DNA of 64,000 nt from Eisenbergiella porci (GCF_009696275.1 NZ_VUMI01000002.1:1-64000); one strand, 5' to 3'; shown: positions 7,873 through 17,358, counted from the stretch's first letter. Notes: generated by a model from the letters alone, not told the origin. Translations and numbers: made by a program.

Positions 7873-8754
7873 GTGAAAAAAATGACAAAGGGACGTATTG
7901 TCTTTCAAATTATCAATTATACGGTTCTGATTCTGTTGTCCGTCCTGTGCCTGTTTCCGCTGCTGAATATACTGGCCATGTCCTTTTCCAGCGCAACGGC
8001 GGTATCTGCGGGAAGGGTTTCCCTCTGGCCGGTGGAGTTTAATACCTATGCCTACAGCTATGTTATCGGAAAGCGGGATTTCTGGAATTCTCTGCTGAAA
8101 TCCGTGGAAAGGGTATGTATCGGCGTACCTTTTTCCATGCTGATTACCATTCTGGTAGCCTATCCGCTGTCCAAGGAACGCACGCAGCTGAGGCTGAGAA
8201 GCTTTTATTCCTGGATTTTCTTTTTCACCATGCTGTTTTCCGGCGGGCTGATCCCGGGTTATCTGCTGATACAGAACCTGCACCTGATGGATACCATCTG
8301 GGCGCTAATCCTGCCTATGGCGGTGCCGGTTTACAACATCGTGCTCATGCTGAATTTTTTCCGGGGTATTCCCCATGAGCTGGAGGAGGCTGCCCTGATT
8401 GACGGTGCAAACCAGTTCCAGACCTGTTTCCGGATTTATGTGCCCTGTGCCAAGCCGTCCATTGCGACGCTGACCCTGTTCTGTTTTATTACTCATTGGA
8501 ACAGCTACTTTGATGGATTGATTTTTTCCAATTTCCCGGAAAGCTATCCGCTGGCTTCCTTCCTGTATACGGTGGTGGTGCAGCGGGATATGAGCCTTTT
8601 GAGCATGGAGCAGATCAGGGAGCTTTCGCTGGTGGATGACAGGACCATCCGCTGCGCGCAGATTTTTATTGCGCTGATTCCCATTATGCTGATTTATCCG
8701 TTTGCCCAGAAGTATTTTGTAAAGGGCATGACGGTGGGATCCGTGAAGGGCTGA
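7873..8754 (+). CDS. YtcP-type carbohydrate ABC transporter permease
   Basis: 293 residues with a GTG start 7 nt after GGGAGGG. Six hydrophobic segments are visible, with the cytoplasmic EAA loop (EEAALIDGANQFQTCFRIYVP) that contacts the ATPase. The ending KYFVKGMTVGSVKG is typical of the family. It is the second permease of an LplB/YtcP pair that usually imports oligosaccharides or glycosides with a shared MsmX-like ATPase, which is not encoded here. Its partner upstream and the binding protein are truncated, so it may be orphaned. The rhamnosidase downstream suggests rhamnose-containing glycosides as cargo (inference). Confidence 0.9.
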   Translation: MKKMTKGRIVFQIINYTVLILLSVLCLFPLLNILAMSFSSATAVSAGRVSLWPVEFNTYAYSYVIGKRDFWNSLLKSVERVCIGVPFSMLITILVAYPLSKERTQLRLRSFYSWIFFFTMLFSGGLIPGYLLIQNLHLMDTIWALILPMAVPVYNIVLMLNFFRGIPHELEEAALIDGANQFQTCFRIYVPCAKPSIATLTLFCFITHWNSYFDGLIFSNFPESYPLASFLYTVVVQRDMSLLSMEQIRELSLVDDRTIRCAQIFIALIPIMLIYPFAQKYFVKGMTVGSVKG

Positions 8755-8893
8755 GTGCTGCCGCCCGCAGCCATTGTTTCGTGGGAAAGCGCCGGGAACG
8801 GAGGAAAAAAGTAACTGTGAAGGTACGAAGCAGTTACGGAAACGGCGCAAAGGCAGCTGAAATGAGATTACATACCGGGAGAAGGATTTTATA

Positions 8894-11710
8894 ATGAAGC
8901 TTACCAGACTTTTAACACAGAATTTAGATAATCCCATTGGCCTGGGATGTACAAAACCCTGCTTTTGCTATACCCTGCAGTCGGAGGAAAGGGGCAGCAG
9001 GCAGACTGCCTGTCAGATACTTGCCGCATCCTCGCCGGAGCTTCTGGAGGAAGGACGGGCCGATCTGTGGGACAGCGGAAAAATGCAGGAAGAAAGAAAT
9101 TATGCCATTCCCTATGAAGGCGCGCCGCTTGCGTCCAGGCAGGAGGTTTTCTGGAAGGCAAGGGTGTGGGATGAAAAAGGGAACGTTTCGCCGTGGAGCG
9201 GACCCGCCTCTTTTGAAATGGGGCTGCTTGAGGAGAAGGACTGGAAAGCGGCCTGGATCGGCCAGGGGGATGATTTTACCGGAGATAAGTCGGCGGCGCC
9301 GGCCATTGTGGGCCGTTTTACGGTAAAGGCCCGGGACAGGGTAAAAAGGGCGAGGCTATATATCAGCGGCCTGGGGCTTTTTACGGCGGGCGTCAATGGA
9401 AAGCCGCTTTCCGAAAACCTGTTTGAGCCGGGGGAGAGTGAGTTTAACCGCAGGGTATATTATGTTACTTATGATATCCTCCCTTTTCTGCAAGAGGGGG
9501 AGAATGCGGTGGGTGTGGTTCTGGGAAATGGGCAGTATGTGAATTTTGCCGTGGATCCTGTGATGAAAAAAGGGGATGGAACCCTGTCGGAAAAGCATCG
9601 TTACCAGAAGGATGACACGATTTTTCTCAAGGACGGCATCTGCGGGAACAAGAAGCTGCTTGCCCAGGTGGAGCTGACCATGGAGGACGGAGCTGTGGTA
9701 ATAGCGGCGGCCAGCAGTGAAGCCTGGAAAACAGGGGAAAGTCCTGTGACCTTTCAGAACTGGTACGGCGGAGAGGATTATGATGGGGTGAAGGCGCTTC
9801 AGATGAAGGGCTGGGATACGCCGGAGGCAGAACTTAAGGGCTGGGGGAATGCGGCAGTCATGGAACCGCCCAAGGGAAAGCTGGCGGCAAGGGAATTCCT
9901 GCCCATACGTATCTGGGAAAGATGGACTGCCGCGAGTGTTGTCAGGCTTCCAGACGGTAACTGGCTGGTGGATATGGGGAAAAACAGCGCGGGTTTTGTC
10001 TGCCTGAGGCTGGAGAATACCCAGCCATATGCGGGGCAGAAAATTGAGCTGTATCCGGGCGAGGTGCTGAAGGCGGACGGCAGCGGTGTGGATCAGGCCT
10101 CCTGTACCCAGAGCTGCGATACGTTGTATCAGTGCAGGGTGATGGACAGCTATGTTGTGGCCGGAACCGGAAGCGAGAAGTGGCATCCGCATTTTTGCTA
10201 TCATGGTTTTCAGTATGTGGAGGTGGCGGGCTTCCCGGGCATTCCCACCGTGGAAAATTTTGAGGGCTGTGCGGTCAGGCTGATGAATGAAAAGCATTCG
10301 GATTTTGAAACGGATCAGGAGATACTGAATGCGGTGAACCGGATGACAGACCGTTCCATTGAGAGTAACATGATGTGCAGCTTTACGGATTGTCCGCAGA
10401 TCGAAAAACTGGGGTGGCTGGAAACAACGCAGCTGATGTTTTCTTCCATGGCGGCAGGATATGATATCCGCAGCTGGATTCCGAAAATCATGGATGATAT
10501 GCAGGATGCGCAGGTAACGGAGGAGCTGCTTGGGGAAGCGCCCATGAAAAACGATCCGAAAAGCTATCCGGGCTTTGCGTATGACCGTTTTGACAACAGG
10601 GAGACGGAGGAGGCGGGCTTTGTGCCGGGGATAGCGCCTGAATATTTCAGGATTGGACGTCTTTTTAAGGATCCCAACTGGGGCGGGTCCTGCGTGATGA
10701 CACCCTGGTATTACTATATGGAATATGGCGACGAGGGAATCCTGCGGAAGAATTTCGGCATGATGAGGGGATATGTGGATCATCTGGAACGGCAGTCCGT
10801 GAACGGCGTGCTGAAGGGGTATGCCCATATGGGAGAGTGGGGACAGCTGAATGAGGAGACACCCACTACGCTGGTGGCAACCTGCGCTTTTTATCTGCAG
10901 GCGGTGACGCTTTCCCGGATAGCCGGGATTCTGGAGGAGACGAAACTGCAGGAGCGTTACCGGAACCTGGCGGAGCGGATACGGAGCGGATTTTATGAGG
11001 ATGGGGAGTGCTGGCGGCCGGAGGAGGAAAGCTATGGAAACGGCAGCCAGGCAAGCTTTGGCTGTGCATTGTTTTCCGGTATTGTGCCGCAGGAGAAGGA
11101 GGAGGCCGCGCTGCGCGGGCTTATGGCTGCGGTAGCGGCGCGGGGCGATCATTTATCCTCCGGCGAGGTGGGATTAAAGCAGGTGTTTCATGCACTGGCC
11201 TCCCGCGGGGAAAATGATACGGTGTACCGTATGGTTATGAACCCTACAGCCCCCAGCTACAGGCACCATGTGGATCAGGGCCTGACCACACTGCCGGAGT
11301 TCTGGAATTATACGGAGCTGTGGAACGGGCTGGGACGCTCCCGGAACCATGCGATGATGGGGCATGTGAAGGAATGGCTGTGCCGATTTGTGCTGGGAAT
11401 TACGCCTGTTGAGCCAGGGTATGGCAGAGTGAGGATCCGGCCGTGGCTGAATGAGGAAATCAGCCGGGTGAAGGGTTCGGTATTCACCGTGCGCGGAAAG
11501 GTTAAAGTGGAATGCAGCAGACGGGACGGACAGATTTTGATGGTAACTGTGATTCCTGTGGGAGCAAAAGCGGAGGTCTTTGTGCCCTTTGAAGAGGGAA
11601 AACGGTGTTTCCTGGACGAAGAGGAATTCCATGATTTTGTAAAAACGGGGGATGGGTATATCAGAATTGATGGGGTGCCTTCCGGGCGGTATGAATGGAG
11701 TGTCAGGTGA
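8894..11710 (+). CDS. Alpha-L-rhamnosidase, glycoside hydrolase family 78
   Basis: 938 residues with no signal peptide, so it is likely intracellular. N-terminal beta-sandwich domains (DLWDSGKM, then KAAWIG near the second domain, and the ISGLGLFTAGVNG motif) lead into the alpha/alpha-barrel catalytic domain. The conserved block around residues 499-508 (D499, CPQ, E504, LGW) corresponds to the region that carries the general acid in GH78. A C-terminal beta-domain ends the protein (ITPVEPGYGRVRIRPW). GH78 enzymes release terminal L-rhamnose by inversion. The gene follows the sugar permeases and ends at a terminator. No rhamnose isomerase or kinase is nearby, so rhamnose catabolism must be elsewhere. 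Confidence 0.92.
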   Translation: MKLTRLLTQNLDNPIGLGCTKPCFCYTLQSEERGSRQTACQILAASSPELLEEGRADLWDSGKMQEERNYAIPYEGAPLASRQEVFWKARVWDEKGNVSPWSGPASFEMGLLEEKDWKAAWIGQGDDFTGDKSAAPAIVGRFTVKARDRVKRARLYISGLGLFTAGVNGKPLSENLFEPGESEFNRRVYYVTYDILPFLQEGENAVGVVLGNGQYVNFAVDPVMKKGDGTLSEKHRYQKDDTIFLKDGICGNKKLLAQVELTMEDGAVVIAAASSEAWKTGESPVTFQNWYGGEDYDGVKALQMKGWDTPEAELKGWGNAAVMEPPKGKLAAREFLPIRIWERWTAASVVRLPDGNWLVDMGKNSAGFVCLRLENTQPYAGQKIELYPGEVLKADGSGVDQASCTQSCDTLYQCRVMDSYVVAGTGSEKWHPHFCYHGFQYVEVAGFPGIPTVENFEGCAVRLMNEKHSDFETDQEILNAVNRMTDRSIESNMMCSFTDCPQIEKLGWLETTQLMFSSMAAGYDIRSWIPKIMDDMQDAQVTEELLGEAPMKNDPKSYPGFAYDRFDNRETEEAGFVPGIAPEYFRIGRLFKDPNWGGSCVMTPWYYYMEYGDEGILRKNFGMMRGYVDHLERQSVNGVLKGYAHMGEWGQLNEETPTTLVATCAFYLQAVTLSRIAGILEETKLQERYRNLAERIRSGFYEDGECWRPEEESYGNGSQASFGCALFSGIVPQEKEEAALRGLMAAVAARGDHLSSGEVGLKQVFHALASRGENDTVYRMVMNPTAPSYRHHVDQGLTTLPEFWNYTELWNGLGRSRNHAMMGHVKEWLCRFVLGITPVEPGYGRVRIRPWLNEEISRVKGSVFTVRGKVKVECSRRDGQILMVTVIPVGAKAEVFVPFEEGKRCFLDEEEFHDFVKTGDGYIRIDGVPSGRYEWSVR

Positions 11711-11808
11711 CAGCAGGGGAATGATGGATGCTGATTAATCCGGATAGCGGATACAGAGAGCGAAATTTGTTTGTAAGCCGGACTGTAGAACCTTGGCCTG
11801 TAATTTAT

Positions 11809-11861
11809 AAAAAGAGCTGGGAGAAAGGAGGAGTTATGACCTTTCACGCCGGCTCTTTTTT
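11809..11861 (+). terminator. Rho-independent terminator after the rhamnosidase
   Basis: An 11-bp stem (11810-11820 with 11849-11859, one G-U pair) and a T run. The loop is long (28 nt). Confidence 0.65.
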
Positions 11862-11981
11862 GCTGTTACATTGGGAAGCTATATGTTTAACAGTTTCCCG
11901 CATGCCCCGGTCTATGTTTGTACGGGTATTCTAATCGGTTGAATAAAATGTAATTGCCACCTCCAATACACTTTTGGTACA

Positions 11982-12020
11982 AAAAAGGATACATCAGCTT
12001 TCACGGCTTTTGTATCCTAT
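11982..12020 (-). terminator. Probable terminator for the minus-strand nuclease/ATPase operon
   Basis: On the minus strand an AGGATACA/TGTATCCT stem is followed by TTTTTT. It lies about 125 bp past the nuclease stop. The rest of 11711-12145 shows no gene; a plus-strand frame at 11954-12229 has no ribosome site and runs over the end of the nuclease. Confidence 0.6.
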
Positions 12021-12145
12021 CATTTGAGTTTCTAGCAATTCCGGCCGTCCTTGCCATCCAGTTGGTATTAATACGCTTCCGTTTATTACCGGATGAACAT
12101 ATCTGTGCATATGTTGCTTTTAATTCCGTAATGGACTTGATCATA

Positions 12146-12688
12146 TTAATCTTTAGAAAGCTCAATATCTTTTTCAGAAAATTGCTGCTTAGAGATTTTA
12201 ACGTTCCCGTGATAAGTATTACGGATTAATTTTACCAGATTTACATATTCCGGGCTGGCCTTTAAATCAGGAGTTGAAGAAGTAACGATTGCCCGGCCAT
12301 ACACATGGGAAAACTTTTTGAAAAAGTCTTTAAATAAGAAAAGTGTATCGCTTATCTGTTTTAAAGCCTTGGATACATTAACTCCTTTAAGTTCAGTTAA
12401 TATGGCAATGGATTCTGAATTATTGATAACATAAAGATAATCACATTTATTCGTACCCTCCGGAACGTACTTGTCAACAGCAATAATGCCGCCATCCATT
12501 TTATAGGAAATAATGTGATTCTTCATAGTATTTTCAAGAATATATTTTTTCTTTTTCTCTACACATTTTACAGAAGGCCTTTTGTCGGAGGATTCAATAC
12601 AAAAACTTTTGTTGTGATTTGTACATTCAGGTGGAGTTTTTACGAAGAGCTGGCTGTTTACGCATAATTGAAGTTTGTTACATATCAT
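12146..12688 (-). CDS. Putative PD-(D/E)xK nuclease-like partner of an AAA ATPase
   Basis: 180 residues. The start at 12688 overlaps the end of the ATPase gene by 11 bp, with GGAG 7 nt upstream, so the two are translationally coupled. Residues 82-102 read C-D83-YLY, a short loop, then I-L-T-E99-L-K101-G: the spacing and context D-(15)-ExK fit the PD-(D/E)xK nuclease core, with a glycine after the lysine as in many restriction-type enzymes. The N-terminal 45 residues are Cys- and Lys-rich and unassigned. Small proteins of this form next to ABC-type ATPases occur in defence operons; nuclease activity is inferred from the motif alone. It is AT-richer than the gene upstream of the ATPase. Confidence 0.65.
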   Translation of the reverse strand: MICNKLQLCVNSQLFVKTPPECTNHNKSFCIESSDKRPSVKCVEKKKKYILENTMKNHIISYKMDGGIIAVDKYVPEGTNKCDYLYVINNSESIAILTELKGVNVSKALKQISDTLFLFKDFFKKFSHVYGRAIVTSSTPDLKASPEYVNLVKLIRNTYHGNVKISKQQFSEKDIELSKD

Positions 12689-13988
12689 CGTTTATCTCCA
12701 TATCAAGCAAGTGTTCCAGTTCGTTATTGGTGATTTCGGAAACTTTATCAATATAATTAGTACTTATCATATGGCTGTTTTCATCCATGAGAGATGTTAA
12801 AGAATCTGCTGCATTTTCTACTTTATATGCAGCAAATTTATGATAGGATAATCGTATGCTTCGGGGAATTACCGGTTTTTCTTCTCCTCTATAGTTATTT
12901 TCCACCTTTTCTGAATATAATAAAATATTTGAGGAAGTAAGAATGTAAGGACTGTGTGTGGTGATTATTACCCGGCTGTCGGTGGCATTTACCATTAAAG
13001 CAATAAGGCTTATCATATCTTTTTGGGCTATGGGAAATAAGTGGGCTTCCGGTTCTTCAATAACAACAAAGGCCCGTCTGTTTTCTAAAATAATGATTAG
13101 GGTCAGCATTAAAATCCACAGGGCTTCCTGTTGTCCGGAGGATCCATACATCAGCTTTACCCAATGATGTTCATCAAAATAAATTTTTTCACCGTCGCTG
13201 TCATTTACATAATCGGCTTTCAATATTTTTTTAATCAGTTCATATGCATGGGTGACTGCTGAATTATTAATTTGTCCTTTCACTGTTTTTGTATAGTTCT
13301 GAACCATTTCTGGTATCTTTGTACCAAATTGGCTTTTTGTAGCTCTGATTAACTTTACAAATTCCTGCATGGTCAAATCCATTTCACTAACAGAGATATC
13401 ATGTAGCTGCTCTGACATAGTAGCCAGCAGGCTTCTTCCTGCCGGAATATAAATGATTTCAGCTTCATTTTTGAATATGGAGAATAGAACTTCGGTTAAA
13501 TGGCGCTTCATAACTCCGATTGCAGTTATATTATCCATAATAGAAGCAACCTCATTGTTGAGCCGGTTCAGGAACATATCTGAAGCTTCTTCAATCAGAG
13601 AATAAATCTCCATTTTTAAAATGTCGTTGAAAGAGAAACGGACATAACCATCATTATTTAGACAGATCTCTATTTTCTTTTCATCAAACAAATAAGTGAT
13701 ACGGAACCTTTTCATATGCTTTGTAGTTCCAAAACACCCAATGAACTGTTTCGTCATATATTTTAAATAATTGTTGAAGTACTCATTTTTATGATTTTTT
13801 GTAAATTGCTCTGAGTTCATCAGAAAATCCAGGGTATAATCCCTTATTTTTTGGCAAAAGTATACGATTTTACATAAAGTACTTTTTCCGGAGGCCTGGG
13901 AGCCGATCAGGATTTGGAAATTATTATTCAGATGAATCTCAGCATCTTTGATTGGGCCGAAATTTCGTATTAAAATTTTATTATTCAT
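12678..13988 (-). CDS. AAA_15/AAA_21 (OLD/RecF-like) ATPase
   Basis: 436 residues from the ATG at 13988; a GTG six codons earlier lacks a ribosome site. Motifs run in ABC-type order: ILIGSQASGKST (Walker A, G29-T37), a helical insertion, the signature SSGQQEA near residue 282, Walker B VVIEEPEAHLFP near 306-318, and the switch TTHSPYIL near 341. The tight spacing with an EEPEAHLFP box is typical of OLD-family and related defence ATPases (as in PtuA, GajA or AriA), though there is no TOPRIM domain. It lies between a DUF6062-like gene (28 bp upstream) and a nuclease-like gene that overlaps its end. Likely role: ATP-dependent sensor controlling the partner. That role is inference. Confidence 0.85.
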   Translation of the reverse strand: MNNKILIRNFGPIKDAEIHLNNNFQILIGSQASGKSTLCKIVYFCQKIRDYTLDFLMNSEQFTKNHKNEYFNNYLKYMTKQFIGCFGTTKHMKRFRITYLFDEKKIEICLNNDGYVRFSFNDILKMEIYSLIEEASDMFLNRLNNEVASIMDNITAIGVMKRHLTEVLFSIFKNEAEIIYIPAGRSLLATMSEQLHDISVSEMDLTMQEFVKLIRATKSQFGTKIPEMVQNYTKTVKGQINNSAVTHAYELIKKILKADYVNDSDGEKIYFDEHHWVKLMYGSSGQQEALWILMLTLIIILENRRAFVVIEEPEAHLFPIAQKDMISLIALMVNATDSRVIITTHSPYILTSSNILLYSEKVENNYRGEEKPVIPRSIRLSYHKFAAYKVENAADSLTSLMDENSHMISTNYIDKVSEITNNELEHLLDMEINDDM

Positions 13989-14016
13989 AATCTGCTCTTT
14001 CTGCACCTGTATTTGA

Positions 14017-14778
14017 TTATTTATTCATTTTATACACCGGATCCGCCGGATACCCGCCCTTGAGCTTCTGCATTCCGCGCTGCACCGCGTCTTTGGAGGT
14101 CTTCCAGTCCGCGTCCTTGTTCCGGTAGTCGAATTTTTCAATAAGCCAGTCCACATCACCGGAAACGCGTTCCATATTTTCCTCCATCAGGCGGAATACC
14201 AGAGGATAGAAGTCCTTTTTCTCAGCATCACCCAGATGGGCGTCCGCATTTGCGCACAGATCTCCGAAATGATGGAGGCAAAAGCCCTTGCTGTTTTTCA
14301 GCTTTTCACGGAAGGCTTCGTCATTTTTATACAGGTAGAAAAAGGTATCCATGTAGCGTGCGTATTCCTTGGTGAAATAATCACAGATATAGCAGGTTTT
14401 TTCCTTTTCCACAACCCAGGAGGCGATGGCGTTGGCATCCGCGGGCCTGCCCTTCAGCTTATTCATCAGGGAGGTTTTGCCGGGAGTAAAGTGGGAGAAC
14501 TGATCCTTCATTTCCGCAATGAGCTTCTTATAATGGGTCTTCAGAATCCAGCCATTTCCCAGCGTGTTGCCATAATCGAACATTTTCTTGTAGTGCATGC
14601 GGCAGAAGCCGGCTTTGTCGGTGGCCTCCCTGGTATCGCTTTCCATATAGGATGCGCAGGAGCCGAGAACATAGTCCATGATATCCTGCTCCACATTTCT
14701 TTCGATAAAGCAGAAGGGACATTCGTCCTCCGCATTCATGGCATCGTTGAGCGGGATGGTGTATAGTTTTTCTTTCAT
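14017..14778 (-). CDS. DUF6062-like protein with two Cys/His zinc modules
   Basis: 253 residues. The start at 14778 follows GGAGG at about 8 nt; the longer frame adds 45 residues without support. Two similar modules are visible: C20-PF-C23 with C59-RM-H62, and C129-YI-C132 with C167-LH-H170, each a CxxC plus CxxH set that could hold one metal ion. The rest is helical and rich in aromatic residues. I recall this as the DUF6062 family of clostridial proteins, function unknown. It is the first gene of a minus-strand run that continues into the ATPase and nuclease. Whether it belongs functionally to that pair is uncertain because its base composition is GC-richer. Confidence 0.75.
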   Translation of the reverse strand: MKEKLYTIPLNDAMNAEDECPFCFIERNVEQDIMDYVLGSCASYMESDTREATDKAGFCRMHYKKMFDYGNTLGNGWILKTHYKKLIAEMKDQFSHFTPGKTSLMNKLKGRPADANAIASWVVEKEKTCYICDYFTKEYARYMDTFFYLYKNDEAFREKLKNSKGFCLHHFGDLCANADAHLGDAEKKDFYPLVFRLMEENMERVSGDVDWLIEKFDYRNKDADWKTSKDAVQRGMQKLKGGYPADPVYKMNK

Positions 14779-15176
14779 TAATCTTTCCTCCGGGTATAGG
14801 TGTATGTTTGTTGCCTGTTGCAGTTTGGCCGCAGGCCAGGCTGCAGCGTCCGTCTGCGTCCGGTATTTCGGACGCTCTGTTTCTATTGTATCGGATTGGG
14901 GGACAGAATACAATCACATATAAGCTTTAAATACCCTTTAAATTTTAAAAGCAGCATAGTTCCGGTATACAGTGCAAAGGGCAGTGAATGGTTTGGGAAC
15001 GAAACAGTCTTTAATAGAAGATTCCCGCGGTGTGAAGAGCAGTCCACCGGACGGTTCTTTCCTACAAAAAATTAACTCCTCTTTCATCAAAATTTACCGT
15101 TGTGCACGCCCGCCGGATATGGTAGTATCTTAGGAAGAGTATTTTGGAGGAAAACAACAGGAGAGGAGACAAGATT

Positions 15177-15650
15177 TTGAGCACGAAAGAACAGAAAGTA
15201 AAAGTGGATGCGGATTATTCGCTGATGCCCGTTCCCAGACATGCCCGCCGGAACATCGTGACAATGTTCATGATCATGTTGGGGTTCACTTTTTTCTCAG
15301 CCAGTATGTGGACCGGACAGGAGCTGGGAATCGGACTTGATTTGAAAGGTTTCGTCGAAGCATTATTGCTGGGCGGCGCAATTCTTGGTATTTATACGGC
15401 ACTACTGGCCTATGTTGGCTGTAAAACCGGTTTATCCATGGATTTGCTGGCCCAGCATTCTTTTGGTAAAAAAGGCTCTTATCTGCCTTCCGCCATCATC
15501 AGCTTCACACAGATAGGCTGGTTCGGCGTGGGCGTGGCCATGTTTGCCATTCCGGTTGCCAAACTGATTGCGCCGGACAAGCCGTGGGTGGTGCCGCTGC
15601 TGGTGGCCCTTGCGGGTATCTGTATGACTGGCTCGGCCTTCTTCGGCATC
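15177..15650 (+). pseudogene. codB: N-terminal part of cytosine permease CodB
   Basis: Translation from the TTG at 15177 (GAGGAG 8 nt upstream) gives about 158 residues of an NCS1-family cytosine permease: the soluble start ends SLMPVPRHARRN and the first four membrane segments follow (MFMIMLGFTFFSASMW, QIGWFGVGVAMFA and so on). The similarity stops after ICMTGSAFFGI, and the frame continues directly into the C-terminal end of cytosine deaminase. About 60 percent of the permease is missing, so it cannot transport. The exact join is somewhere in 15640-15660. Confidence 0.82.
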
Positions 15651-15846
15651 CGACACCTAAACGCCGCCAAAACCCTCCATCTGGGAGAAAACTACGGCAT
15701 CCGGGAAAAGAATCCCGCGGATTTCATCATCCTGAACGCGGATAATTTTTACGATGCCCTGAACCAAAAGCGAGGTGCTCTATTCCTTCCGGGGCGGGAA
15801 AATGCTTGCCCAAACCGTACCGGCGCAGACGGAGATCTGTTTCTAG
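15651..15846 (+). pseudogene. codA: C-terminal remnant of cytosine deaminase CodA, with a frameshift
   Basis: The sequence NAAKTLHLGENYGI, NPADFIILNA, then FYDAL matches the C-terminal end of CodA. At a run of four A (15766-15769) the frame slips: shifting by one base restores EVLYSFRGGKMLAQTVPAQT and a stop at 15844-15846, the expected end of the protein. So this remnant has lost its N-terminal 350 or so residues to a deletion and also carries a single-base indel. Without correction the fused frame runs on to 15896. A cytosine uptake-deamination operon once lay here, fitting the uracil permease that follows. Confidence 0.8.
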
Positions 15847-15872
15847 CCGTCGTCTGTCATCTCAATTTGTCA

Positions 15873-15890
15873 AAAAGCCGAAAGGCTTTT
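15873..15890 (+). terminator. Small hairpin between codA remnant and uraA
   Basis: Perfect 7-bp stem (AAAAGCC/GGCTTTT) with a GAAA loop, ending in four T. It is either the terminator of the cod operon or an attenuator of the downstream permease. Confidence 0.55.
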
Positions 15891-15934
15891 AAATAACCTG
15901 TTTAATACTATACTTATGAGGAGGATTAAAAAAA

Positions 15935-17203
15935 ATGGGTGAAAGAACCAAGAAGCAAAAGCTGATTCTCGGCATTCAGCATACCCTTGCCATGTTCGGC
16001 GCCACGGTGCTGGTTCCGGCATTGACAGGGCTGAATACGTCAATCACACTGTTTTGTGCCGGACTCGGCACGCTGCTGTTCCACTGGGTAACGAAGAAAA
16101 AGGTGCCCGTATTCCTGGGCTCCAGTTTTGCCTTTATGGCAGGAATCATGGCAATTATCGGGGACTCACGCATGGGGGATCCGGATTTTATGGAGAAGCT
16201 GGCCTCGGTCAAGGGCGCGCTTATCATTGCCGGCCTGGTATATGTGCTGTTTGCCGGCCTGATCAAGATTTTCGGCTATGAAAAGGTGAACAAGCTGCTG
16301 CCTCCTATCGTGACCGGCCCGATTATCATTGTTATCGGCCTGCGTCTGAGCGGCACCGCCATCAACAGCGCTTTTTATTACAACGGAGAATTCAGCCTGA
16401 AATCCGTGCTGGTTACGGTGGTGATTCTGACGGTGGTCATCTGTGTATCCATTTTTGCAAAAGGAATTTTCAACCTGATGCCGATTCTGTTTGCCATTAT
16501 CGCAGGCTACCTTGTCTGCCTGCCGCTTGGCTTCTGCGATTTTACCGCAGTGAGAGAGGCGCACTTCCTTTCCTTTATGGATAAGGACATTGTGACGCAG
16601 CTGCTGTGCATACCTCAGTTCAAGCTGGACGCCATCCTCGCCATTGCCCCGATTGCACTGGTTACGATGATTGAGCATGTGGGCGACATCACCACCAACG
16701 GCGCCGTGGTAGGCAAGAACTTCATGGTGGATCCGGGCGTTCACAGAACGATTCTGGGCGACGGTCTTGCAACCGCGCTGGCAGGCCTTCTGGGCGGCCC
16801 TGCCAACACAACCTATGGAGAAAATACGGGCGTTCTGGCCGTAACCAAGGTATACGACCCTTCCGTTATCCGTATCGCGGCTGTGTTTGCTATGATTCTG
16901 GGCATCTTCGGAAAATTCGGCGGATTTATCACAAGCATCCCGTCACCCGTTACCGGCGGCATCAGCATCGTGCTTTACGGTATGATTTCCGCAGTGGGCG
17001 TGCGTATCCTGATTAATTCCAGGCTGAACTTCGGCAACAGCCGCAACCTGCTGGTGGCCGCTATCATCCTGGTTCTGGGAATTGGCTGCGACAGCATTCC
17101 CGTATACGGCGCGGTTACCATTTCCGGCCTGGCGCTGGCAGCGGTTGTTGGCATCATTCTGGCATTCATCCTTCCTGAAGGGGACGACAGTGTGCTGAAC
17201 TGA
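15935..17203 (+). CDS. uraA: Uracil permease, NCS2 family
   Basis: 422 residues, intact, with AGGAGG well placed before the ATG at 15935. The opening LILGIQHTLAMFGATVLVP and the motif TTYGENTGVLAVTKVYDP are hallmarks of UraA-type uracil:proton symporters; the latter carries residues that bind the base in helix 10. About 14 hydrophobic segments are visible. It follows the remains of codB and codA: cytosine taken up and deaminated would give uracil, so this was a pyrimidine-salvage cluster in which only the uracil importer survives. A strong terminator follows at 17293. Confidence 0.92.
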   Translation: MGERTKKQKLILGIQHTLAMFGATVLVPALTGLNTSITLFCAGLGTLLFHWVTKKKVPVFLGSSFAFMAGIMAIIGDSRMGDPDFMEKLASVKGALIIAGLVYVLFAGLIKIFGYEKVNKLLPPIVTGPIIIVIGLRLSGTAINSAFYYNGEFSLKSVLVTVVILTVVICVSIFAKGIFNLMPILFAIIAGYLVCLPLGFCDFTAVREAHFLSFMDKDIVTQLLCIPQFKLDAILAIAPIALVTMIEHVGDITTNGAVVGKNFMVDPGVHRTILGDGLATALAGLLGGPANTTYGENTGVLAVTKVYDPSVIRIAAVFAMILGIFGKFGGFITSIPSPVTGGISIVLYGMISAVGVRILINSRLNFGNSRNLLVAAIILVLGIGCDSIPVYGAVTISGLALAAVVGIILAFILPEGDDSVLN

Positions 17204-17292
17204 CCTGCATAATTTACAGGTTATAGGTAACAGCTCAGAACGGCAGAGCCATGAAAGAAGATGTCCGGCCTGGACTGTTACATTTCCAAAAT

Positions 17293-17345
17293 AAAAAGAC
17301 GTCTGAGTACTTCCGCATAGCGGCAGCATCCAGACGTCTTTTTTC
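17293..17345 (+). terminator. Rho-independent terminator after uraA
   Basis: A 13-bp perfect stem (17293-17305 with 17331-17343) and a run of T. Confidence 0.85.
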
Positions 17346-17358
17346 CCTTACAGGCGGC

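Noticed and set aside
11954-12229. Plus-strand frame of 91 codons
   Set aside because: No ribosome site; it spans a minus-strand terminator and overlaps the end of the nuclease-like gene, which has motif and coupling support.
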